Source of the DNA: Gammaproteobacteria bacterium
GTDB lineage: Bacteria; Aquificota; Aquificia; Aquificales; QOAS01
Direction: 5' to 3'
NCBI GenBank assembly: GCA_003972855.1
Contig: QOAS01000170.1
Coordinates: 1 to 11,783 of the forward strand
Length of the DNA: 11,783 bases
Shown: one piece after another, positions 5,447-11,783 of the stretch
How the letters are laid out: each line of letters begins with the position of its first letter
Numbering within the stretch: position 1 is the stretch's first letter
The notes under the pieces: model-generated
What the model saw: the letters and a program-made list of their open reading frames with translations, nothing else
What the model was told of the DNA's origin: nothing
The model's database searches: none
Translations under genes and position numbers: made by a program

Positions 5447-6223
5447 TTAAAACTCCATTAGCTCTTTTGCTAAGAAAACGGGTCCCTCTTTGCAAACCCT
5501 TTTAAAGCCACTAAGAGTTTTAACCACACAGCCAAGGCACACCCCCCAACCGCAAGCCATTCGGCGGTCTAAGGAAAGGTAGGCTTCAATATTCCTCTCC
5601 TCGGAATAGGTTTTAAGGTATTTCAAAAGGGGTTTGGGTCCGCAGGCGTAAATCACCGCGGAGGAATCTGTAAATTCATCTAAATCCTTTACGGGAAAAC
5701 CCTTCCTTCCAAAACTTCCATCGTCGGTGTAAAAGACTACCTCCACCCCTTTGCGGGAAATATTTTCATACCACTCCCTCATGGAGAGGAACTCTTTGTT
5801 TCTTGCCCCGTATAGGACTACGGTTTTAACCTTTTCCTCCGCAAGTTTTTTTACCAATAGGGAAACCCCCGAAGAGCCGATTCCACCCGCAACCACAACC
5901 GCCCTTTTGTCGGGATATATCGGGAATACCCCCTCTCCCAAAGGTCCCAAAATTTTTAAAGTGTCACCTTTACGGAAGGTGGTTAGCCTCTTTGTTCCCC
6001 TACCCACAATGTCGTAGTAAATTGAAATTAGTTCCCCGTCAGTGTCCGCAACCGCAAAGGGTCTCCTATTTAGGGGGTCGTATTCTTCCTCCCTGCGGGT
6101 TTCAACCATAACAAACTGTCCGGGTTTTACGGTTTGCGCTATCTCCTTTGCCCTTAAAACTATTTCCCAAGTTATACCCGATACAAATCGGTTGGAAACA
6201 ACCTCCGCGGTCAATTCAAACAT
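5447..6223 (-). CDS. pyrK: PyrK, dihydroorotate dehydrogenase electron-transfer subunit
   Basis: PyrK carries FAD and a [2Fe-2S] cluster and passes electrons from the class 1B dihydroorotate dehydrogenase PyrD to NAD+. The 258-residue protein has an N-terminal FAD-binding barrel with RRPFAVAD (53-60) and GPLGEG (93-98). An NAD-binding fold follows with AGGIGSSG (112-119) and YACGPKP (192-198). The C-terminal cluster ligands are C224, C229, C232 and C244, the C-x4-C-x2-C-x11-C spacing of this family. Length is normal. pyrD is not in the window. The ATG at 6223 has no purine-rich ribosome site; a CRISPR-repeat-like hairpin and a pyrimidine-rich stretch precede it instead. thyX follows 18 bp downstream in the same direction. 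Confidence 0.93.
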   Translation of the reverse strand: MFELTAEVVSNRFVSGITWEIVLRAKEIAQTVKPGQFVMVETRREEEYDPLNRRPFAVADTDGELISIYYDIVGRGTKRLTTFRKGDTLKILGPLGEGVFPIYPDKRAVVVAGGIGSSGVSLLVKKLAEEKVKTVVLYGARNKEFLSMREWYENISRKGVEVVFYTDDGSFGRKGFPVKDLDEFTDSSAVIYACGPKPLLKYLKTYSEERNIEAYLSLDRRMACGWGVCLGCVVKTLSGFKRVCKEGPVFLAKELMEF

Positions 6224-6260
6224 AGAAAAACTATTGTCGGGAAAAAGAAGAAATAGAGGC

Positions 6261-6276
6261 TCCCGCTTTAGCGGGC
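6261..6276 (-). terminator. GC-rich hairpin between the SDH_sah protease gene and pyrK
   Basis: CCCGCT/AGCGGG (6262-6267 with 6270-6275) forms a perfect six-pair stem; five pairs with a 4-nt loop is more realistic. On the - strand it lies 13 nt after the protease gene stop. It is followed by a CT-rich stretch ending in TTTTT (6242-6260), so it may be an intrinsic terminator or an attenuator in the pyrK leader. Its - strand sequence strongly resembles the core of the CRISPR repeat at 3028 (see findings). Confidence 0.5.
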
Positions 6277-6288
6277 ATTTGTCCTAAC

Positions 6289-7155
6289 TTATTGAGAGGT
6301 TTTTTGTTTTTGCGATTTTCTATAAGGAAGAGGTATATATTGAACGGAAGGAACCGCATTTTGTTTGGGTTGGGGATAAAGCTCCATAAGTTCGTAAACC
6401 TCTTCGGGAACATCGGTTGATACCCTAAGTCCGTATTCTTTCAACACCTCGTAGGTTAGGGGGTAATCGTGAGTCCACTTTCCTTGGGAAAAATCTTGGG
6501 CAACCCTTTGGGCTACCTCCTCGGGATAACCCTTTTTGAGGAGGAGGTTATATACATATTCCTTCATTTGGTCTAAAGCCTTTTGGGCGATATCCGCCAA
6601 TATTAGGGTTTGGTCGTCTATTTTTTCAACCGGTTTGGTTTCCAAAACTTTCTTTATAGAGGCGGCGGGGTATTGTCCCAATTGGGGGTCTACGGGTCCC
6701 AAAACCGCGTGTTTGTCCATGATAATTTTGTCCGCCGCGAGGGCTATAAGGGTTCCACCGCTCATAGCATAGTGCGGAACTATAACCCTAACCTCCCCTT
6801 TGTGTTCCGCCAAAGCGTTGGCTATTTGGGTTGCCGCCAAAACTAAACCACCGGGAGTGTGGACTATTAGGTCTATCGGCATATCATCGGGGGTCATTCT
6901 TATAGCCCTCAGAACCTCTTCCGAGTCCTCTATGTTTATGAACCTAAAAAGGGGTATTCCCAAAAATCCCATAGTCTCCTGGCGGTGGATTAGCGTTATA
7001 ACCCTACTTCCCCTCTTTTGTTCCAATCTGCGGATTAAACTTTCCCTCGCCCGTTGCAGTTGCATTTTTGAAAGCCACGGTTGGAGGAATACGAAAAGGA
7101 TTAAGAACCACCAGAGGAAACTCATTAGCATACCAAACGGGTCTGGATAATACAT
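6289..7155 (-). CDS. Membrane-anchored ClpP-fold serine protease, SDH_sah family
   Basis: A 288-residue protein of the SDH_sah (serine dehydrogenase proteinase) family, related to ClpP and SppA/NfeD-type peptidases. One N-terminal membrane helix (about 8-26, LMSFLWWFLILFVFL) anchors it, and the rest forms the crotonase-like fold. HTPGG (99-103) matches the oxyanion-hole loop of ClpP-class enzymes. S132 in HYAMSGGT is the expected nucleophile, and GPVDPQLG (153-160) is the family signature after ADKIIMD. A helical region then leads to a proline- and glutamine-rich tail. It probably cleaves membrane or envelope peptides; the substrate is unknown. The start is well supported: GAGGAGGTTG lies 7 nt before the ATG. 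It sits 64 bp after rsmH and is probably in the same transcript. Confidence 0.88.
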   Translation of the reverse strand: MYYPDPFGMLMSFLWWFLILFVFLQPWLSKMQLQRARESLIRRLEQKRGSRVITLIHRQETMGFLGIPLFRFINIEDSEEVLRAIRMTPDDMPIDLIVHTPGGLVLAATQIANALAEHKGEVRVIVPHYAMSGGTLIALAADKIIMDKHAVLGPVDPQLGQYPAASIKKVLETKPVEKIDDQTLILADIAQKALDQMKEYVYNLLLKKGYPEEVAQRVAQDFSQGKWTHDYPLTYEVLKEYGLRVSTDVPEEVYELMELYPQPKQNAVPSVQYIPLPYRKSQKQKTSQ

Positions 7156-7219
7156 TTCACCAACCTCCTCATTTTGTTTTAGGTCAAAATTTAGAAACCT
7201 TTTGGAGAAAAGGAAGAAG

Positions 7220-8098
7220 TTAAACCCTCTGGGCGACCCTTAATTTTGCGCTCCTTGAGGGGGGATTTTGTTTTAGCTCCTCCTCCGAAGGTGTTATAGG
7301 TTTTTTCGTTAAAACCTCAAGAAGTCCCTCCCTTTCAAAATGCCTAAAGGTGTGTTTGACTATTCTATCCTCCAACGAGTGGAAGGAAATTACCGCAATC
7401 CTCCCCTTGGGGTTTAGAAGGTGGGGAATCTTAAGAAGGGCGTTTTTTAGGTGCCAAAGTTCCTTGTTTACCTCTATCCTTATCGCCTGAAAGGTTTTCG
7501 TTGCGGGGTGAATCTTTTTGTAAAACCCTTTGGGGATTGCCTTTTCCACAATTTCCGCCAACTCCCTTGTGGTTTCTATCGGTTTTTTCCTCCGCGCGCT
7601 GACTATTGCCTTGGCAATCCTGTAGGCAAAACGCTCCTCGCCGTATTCCTTTATAATCCGGGCCAAATCCTTTTCCTTATACCTGTTTACCACATCGTAG
7701 GCGGTAAGCTTTTGCTGGGGATTCATTCTCATATCCAGTGGTGCATCTTCTTTAAAGGAAAAGCCCCTTTCGGGGGTCTTCAGTTGAAGCATAGAAACCC
7801 CCAAATCCATAAGGATTCCGTCCACCTTTTCTATTCCTTCCGCCTTAAGAACCTCGTCTATATCTTCGTAATCCGCCTGATAGAGGCTAAACCTTCCCTC
7901 AAAGGGTGAAAGTCTTTTTTTCGCCTCCTCCAAGGCGTAGGGGTCTTTATCTATACCTATAAGGTATATATCCTCCCTATGACTCAAAATGTGGTAGGCG
8001 TGTCCTCCCAAACCTACCGTGGCGTCTACAAAAATTTTCCCACCATTGGAGGTTAGCATCTCTACGCTCTCTTTCAGTAAAACGGGAAAGTGGAGCAT
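7220..8098 (-). CDS. rsmH: RsmH (MraW), 16S rRNA C1402 N4-methyltransferase
   Basis: RsmH methylates N4 of C1402 in the 16S rRNA P site, using S-adenosylmethionine. The 292-residue length is slightly below the usual 300-315. The start HFPVLLKE is the family N-terminus (H-x-P-V-L). VDATVGLGGHA (24-34) is the SAM-binding motif I, GIDKDPYAL (48-56) holds the acidic residue for the ribose, and DGILMDLGVSMLQL matches the conserved LDLGVSS-x-QLD segment. ERGFSF and, near the C-terminus, ISFHSLEDR are further hallmarks. Here it is not followed by ftsL/ftsI of the division cluster but by a protease gene, pyrK and thyX. No ribosome site is evident before the ATG. The start faces secA across 31 bp. Confidence 0.97.
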   Translation of the reverse strand: MLHFPVLLKESVEMLTSNGGKIFVDATVGLGGHAYHILSHREDIYLIGIDKDPYALEEAKKRLSPFEGRFSLYQADYEDIDEVLKAEGIEKVDGILMDLGVSMLQLKTPERGFSFKEDAPLDMRMNPQQKLTAYDVVNRYKEKDLARIIKEYGEERFAYRIAKAIVSARRKKPIETTRELAEIVEKAIPKGFYKKIHPATKTFQAIRIEVNKELWHLKNALLKIPHLLNPKGRIAVISFHSLEDRIVKHTFRHFEREGLLEVLTKKPITPSEEELKQNPPSRSAKLRVAQRV

Positions 8099-8129
8099 CT
8101 GAATTTAAACTACTAACTTTTTGAGAGAG

Positions 8130-11051
8130 ATGCTAAAGTGGCTTTTAAACAAAATAATCGGTTCAAAAAACGAAAGGGAGATAAAAAAGCTAAAACCCTT
8201 TGTGGAAAAGATAAACTCCCTTGAGGGGGAATTGGACAAACTTACCAACTCGGAGCTAAGGGAAAGGGCTTTAAACCTCTTTGAGAAAATCCGTTCCAGC
8301 GAGGAAACCAAAAAGGCTTTTGAAAAGGGAGAAATAACCCCAGAGGTTATAGAAGGCTTTGCCTTAGTGAGGGAGGTAGCCAAGAGAACCCTCGGTATGC
8401 GCCATTTTGATGTCCAGCTCATAGGCGGTTTGGTATTGCATCAAGGGAAGATAGCGGAAATGAAAACCGGTGAGGGAAAGACTTTGGTCGCCAGTCTCCC
8501 TGCGGCGGTAAACGGCTTTACCGATAGGGGCGTTCACATAGTTACGGTAAACGATTACCTCGCCCGTAGGGACGCCCAATGGATGGGTCCCATATACAAA
8601 TTCCTCGGACTGGAAGTGGGGGTTATAAACTCCGACGGGAAAACCTATATTGTGGATTGGGTAGACCCCGAGCTTGCCCAAAGGGCGATAGAAAACGATT
8701 GGAGGGTTTGGGAAAAAGGGTATTTCGGGGAGATTTTGGAAAGACAAAACGTAGAGGCAAAAAAGGCATTTTTCACCCACTTGGTTGAAGTTCCCGAAAG
8801 GAGAAAAGCCTACGAATGTCAAATAACCTACGGCACAAACTCGGAATTCGGTTTTGACTACCTAAGGGATAACATGGCTATAGACCTCTCGCAGGTTGTT
8901 CAAGTGAAAAATCACTACTATGCCATAGTGGACGAGGTGGACAGCATCCTCATAGACGAGGCGCGAACCCCCTTGATAATTTCGGGACCCGCGGAGATTG
9001 ACCCCTCCATTTATTACACCGCGGACGCGGTGGTTCGCAACCTTGAAAAGGGAAAGGACTTTGAGCTGGACGAGAAAAACCGAACCGCCTACCTCACGGA
9101 GGAAGGGGTTAGAAAGATAGAGCAAATTTTGGGTATTGAAAACCTCTACGACCCCAAACATACGGAGTTGGTTCACGCCATACTGCAGGCGCTTAGGGCG
9201 CATCACCTTTTCCACAAGGAAGTTCACTACATAGTCAGAAACGGCGAAGTTCTCATAGTGGACGAGTTTACGGGAAGGGTTCTCCCCGGTAGGCGCTGGA
9301 GCGACGGACTTCATCAGGCTATAGAGGTTAAAGAGGGGGTTGAGGTTCAACCCGAAACCCAAACCTTGGCTTCCATAACCTATCAAAACTACTTTAGGCT
9401 TTACAAAAAACTGGCGGGAATGACGGGAACCGCGGAAACCGAAAGCGTTGAATTTAAAGAGATTTATAACCTTGAAGTGGTGGTAATTCCCACCAGAAAA
9501 CCCGTTGCCAGAATAGACCACCCCGATTTGGTATTCAAAACCAAAAGGGCTAAGTGGAAAAAGGTTGTGGAGGAAGTCTTTTTAAACTACCTCATCGGAC
9601 GCCCCGTTTTGGTCGGGACGGTATCCATAGAGGATAACGAACTTCTATCTTCCCTTCTAAAGGACAAAAAACTTCTAAAGGAGATTTTTAGCTCGGAGGA
9701 ATTTAAGAAACGCCTTGAGGAGGCTAAGAAAAAATTCAACCTTTCGGAGGAGGAGATAAAGAAAAAACTCCAAAGGGTGTGGGTTTTTGGAATACCCCAC
9801 AATGTGTTAAACGCGAAACACCACGAGAAGGAAGCGGAAATTGTAGCCCAAGCGGGAAGGTTAAACGCGGTAACTATAGCCACCAACATGGCGGGTAGGG
9901 GAACGGACATTCTCTTGGGGGGTAACCCCGAATTTTTGGCAAAGGAAATCTTGAGGAAAAAAGGATATGAAAACCCCGAAGAGGCACCCGAAGAGGAGTG
10001 GAAAAAGGCATTGGAGGAAGCGATAAAGATAACCTCGGAAGAAAAGGAAAAGGTAAAAAAGTTAGGAGGGCTTTACGTTATAGGAACGGAAAGGCACGAG
10101 AGCAGGCGTATAGACAACCAACTTAGGGGAAGAAGCGGAAGGCAAGGTGACCCCGGGGAAAGTAGGTTCATAATCTCCTTGGAGGACAACCTCATTAGGC
10201 TCTTTGGAGGGGAAAGGGTTCAAAAACTTATGGAGATGCTAAACATCCCCGAGGACGAACCTTTGGAAAGCAAACTGGTTTCAAAGGCTATAGAAAACGC
10301 CCAAAAGAGGGTGGAAGCCCAGAACTTCCAAATAAGGAAACGCATCTTGGATATGGACGACGTTATGAACGTGCAAAGGAATGTGGTTTATAGTCTCCGA
10401 AGAAAACTCCTTGAGGGGAAAGGGCTAAGGGAAACCATCGCCAAGTTCATGGAAGATGTAGCCCAAATGTTTGTAGACCGCTATGCCCAAGCTGACGAAC
10501 CCGAACTTTGGGAGATAGAGAGAAACCTCCCTCCCAAGGAGAGGGAAGGAAGGGATTACCTTGAAAGGAAGTTTGAGGAACTTACGGGTGAAAAAATAGA
10601 GGTTCCAGAAAATGTCCGCGATAGGGAAGAGCTAAAAGAGTTCCTCCTTGAGAAGATGAAGGAAATTTACTCCCGCAAGGAGGAATTCTTTGGCAAATCC
10701 CTCATTAGAGAATTGGAAAAAGCACTGACCTTGCAGGTTTTGGATACCCTTTGGAGGAAACACTTACACGCTTTGGACCGCCTAAGGGAGGGTATATACC
10801 TAAGGGGTTACGCTATGAGAGACCCCGTAACGGAATTCAAAAAGGAAGGTTATCAAATGTTTGAAAACTTCCTAAACGAATTTAAATACGCCACTCTGCA
10901 AGCCCTCTTCCACGTTGAACTTATGCCCGAAGAACCCCTTCAAACGGAGGTAGAGGAGATAAACGAACCAACGGAGGAAAGGAAGCCGAGAGCTCCCAAA
11001 CCGAGGAAACTAAAGGATAGACTCAAAGAGAGACAACGCAAAAAAAGTTAA
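8130..11051 (+). CDS. secA: SecA, preprotein translocase motor ATPase
   Basis: SecA drives post-translational export through SecYEG by ATP hydrolysis. The 973-residue protein has Walker A MKTGEGKT (111-118), Walker B with D268-E269-V270-D271 and ILIDEARTPLIISGP, and the preprotein cross-linking region. The second nucleotide-binding domain carries TNMAGRGTDILLGGNPE and QLRGRSGRQGDPG, followed by the helical scaffold. Two insertions of about 40 residues each relative to the E. coli protein lie at roughly 170-215 (before the TYGTNSEFGFDYLRDNM segment) and 511-551 (before HNVLNAKHH). Aquifex SecA is similarly long. The C-terminus is lysine/arginine-rich and lacks the zinc-binding C-x-C-x8-C-H/C tail. 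The ATG at 8130 is chosen because MLKWLLNKIIG fits the family start; a TTG at 8121 in frame is a poorer alternative. Confidence 0.98.
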   Translation: MLKWLLNKIIGSKNEREIKKLKPFVEKINSLEGELDKLTNSELRERALNLFEKIRSSEETKKAFEKGEITPEVIEGFALVREVAKRTLGMRHFDVQLIGGLVLHQGKIAEMKTGEGKTLVASLPAAVNGFTDRGVHIVTVNDYLARRDAQWMGPIYKFLGLEVGVINSDGKTYIVDWVDPELAQRAIENDWRVWEKGYFGEILERQNVEAKKAFFTHLVEVPERRKAYECQITYGTNSEFGFDYLRDNMAIDLSQVVQVKNHYYAIVDEVDSILIDEARTPLIISGPAEIDPSIYYTADAVVRNLEKGKDFELDEKNRTAYLTEEGVRKIEQILGIENLYDPKHTELVHAILQALRAHHLFHKEVHYIVRNGEVLIVDEFTGRVLPGRRWSDGLHQAIEVKEGVEVQPETQTLASITYQNYFRLYKKLAGMTGTAETESVEFKEIYNLEVVVIPTRKPVARIDHPDLVFKTKRAKWKKVVEEVFLNYLIGRPVLVGTVSIEDNELLSSLLKDKKLLKEIFSSEEFKKRLEEAKKKFNLSEEEIKKKLQRVWVFGIPHNVLNAKHHEKEAEIVAQAGRLNAVTIATNMAGRGTDILLGGNPEFLAKEILRKKGYENPEEAPEEEWKKALEEAIKITSEEKEKVKKLGGLYVIGTERHESRRIDNQLRGRSGRQGDPGESRFIISLEDNLIRLFGGERVQKLMEMLNIPEDEPLESKLVSKAIENAQKRVEAQNFQIRKRILDMDDVMNVQRNVVYSLRRKLLEGKGLRETIAKFMEDVAQMFVDRYAQADEPELWEIERNLPPKEREGRDYLERKFEELTGEKIEVPENVRDREELKEFLLEKMKEIYSRKEEFFGKSLIRELEKALTLQVLDTLWRKHLHALDRLREGIYLRGYAMRDPVTEFKKEGYQMFENFLNEFKYATLQALFHVELMPEEPLQTEVEEINEPTEERKPRAPKPRKLKDRLKERQRKKS

Positions 11052-11783
11052 TAAACCCCCTCTTCCAGTTTCTCCGTATATTTCTTTGCCACCTCAAAGG
11101 AGAGTTTTCTTATCCTTCGGATGTATCTCGCCCTCTCCTGAACGGAGATGGCACCCCTCGCGTCAAGGAGGTTAAACACATGGGAACACTTAAGGGTATA
11201 ATCGTAAGCGGGTAAGATTAACTCCTCCTCAAGAAGTCTTTTAGCCTCTTCCTCAAACATATCAAAGACCTTAAAGAGCATGTCCACATTTGCACTCTCA
11301 AAGTTATATTTACTCCACTCGTATTCCGCCCGTTTAAAGATATCCCCGTAGGTAACCCCCGGCTTCCACTCTATATCAAAAACGCTCTCTTTCTTTTGAA
11401 CGAACATCGCCAACCTTTCCAACCCGTAGGTTATCTCCACCGAGATTACGGGTAAATCCAAACCACCCGCCTGCTGGAAATAGGTAAATTGGGTTATCTC
11501 CATCCCGTCCAGCCAAACCTCCCAACCGAGACCCCAAGCGCCCAAAGTTGGACTTTCCCAATCGTCTTCAACAAACCTAATGTCGTGTTTTAAAGGGTCT
11601 ATACCCAATGCGGTTAAACTTTCCAAATAGATTTCTTGGGGATTTTCGGGAGCGGGTTTTAGGATTACCTGAAATTGGTAATAGTGTTGAAGCCTATTGG
11701 GATTTTCCCCGTAACGCCCGTCCTTGGGTCTGCGGGAAGGTTCAACGTAAGCGACATTCCACTCCTTTTTTCCCAAAACCTTT
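11048..11783 (-). CDS. glyQ: GlyQ, glycyl-tRNA synthetase alpha subunit (5' end outside window)
   Basis: The catalytic alpha chain of the heterotetrameric bacterial glycyl-tRNA synthetase, which activates glycine and charges tRNA-Gly together with GlyS. About 245 codons are visible. The frame stays open to the window edge and the readable part starts KVLGKKEWNVAYVEPSRR, so about 50 N-terminal residues are missing; family length is near 290-300. PSRRPKDGRYGENPNRLQHY, FVEDDWESPTLGAWGLGWEV and EITYGLERLAMF are near-invariant class II catalytic segments. The stop codon TAA (11050-11048) overlaps the secA stop on the other strand. No part of glyS is in the window. Confidence 0.98.
   Translation of the reverse strand, partial: KVLGKKEWNVAYVEPSRRPKDGRYGENPNRLQHYYQFQVILKPAPENPQEIYLESLTALGIDPLKHDIRFVEDDWESPTLGAWGLGWEVWLDGMEITQFTYFQQAGGLDLPVISVEITYGLERLAMFVQKKESVFDIEWKPGVTYGDIFKRAEYEWSKYNFESANVDMLFKVFDMFEEEAKRLLEEELILPAYDYTLKCSHVFNLLDARGAISVQERARYIRRIRKLSFEVAKKYTEKLEEGVY

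Noticed and set aside
7451..7909. 152-codon + strand frame opposite rsmH
   Set aside because: Fully antisense to conserved rsmH motifs, with no ribosome site and no recognisable domain.
8862..9521. 219-codon frame on the - strand inside secA
   Set aside because: It lies fully opposite the conserved ATPase core of secA, and its translation shows no family features; it is a shadow of the real gene's codon bias.

Overview
The window (about 11.8 kb, moderately AT-rich) looks like chromosome from a thermophilic bacterium, most likely Aquificota or a near relative. This is an inference from charged, lysine/glutamate-rich proteins, an Aquifex-like long SecA with two extra insertions and no C-terminal zinc tail, ThyX in place of ThyA, a separate GlyQ subunit, and strong AGGAGG ribosome sites. 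No rRNA, tRNA, transposase or integrase is visible.

Region 1 (1-2381, + strand) is the distal half of a type III-B CRISPR-Cas (Cmr) operon: the last 20 codons of a gene that is probably cmr3, then cmr4, cmr5 and cmr6, packed with 2-nt gaps or overlapping. cmr1, cmr2 and most of cmr3 would lie upstream; no cas1, cas2 or cas6 is in view.

Region 2 (2382-3430) is about 1.05 kb with no convincing gene. It holds a minimal CRISPR array on the + strand (two repeats, one spacer, 3028-3133) behind a good sigma70-type promoter (2817-2845), a cluster of TGTCAAG/CTTGACA heptamers, several strong inverted repeats, and a GC-richer leader segment (2902-2960) that can be drawn as an H-type pseudoknot. This is the part of the window most likely to hide something undescribed.

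Region 3 (3431-4557, + strand) has a 121-residue protein of unknown function and an eight-helix CcsA/HemX-like membrane protein, placed tail to tail with region 4.

Region 4 (4562-8098, - strand) is a four-gene run transcribed leftward: rsmH (16S rRNA methyltransferase), a membrane-anchored ClpP-fold serine protease (SDH_sah family), pyrK (dihydroorotate dehydrogenase electron-transfer subunit) and a divergent thyX. pyrK and thyX are 18 bp apart and both serve pyrimidine/dTMP synthesis.

Region 5 (8130-11783) has secA on the + strand, starting only 31 bp from the divergent rsmH start, and the 3' part of glyQ on the - strand, whose stop codon overlaps that of secA.
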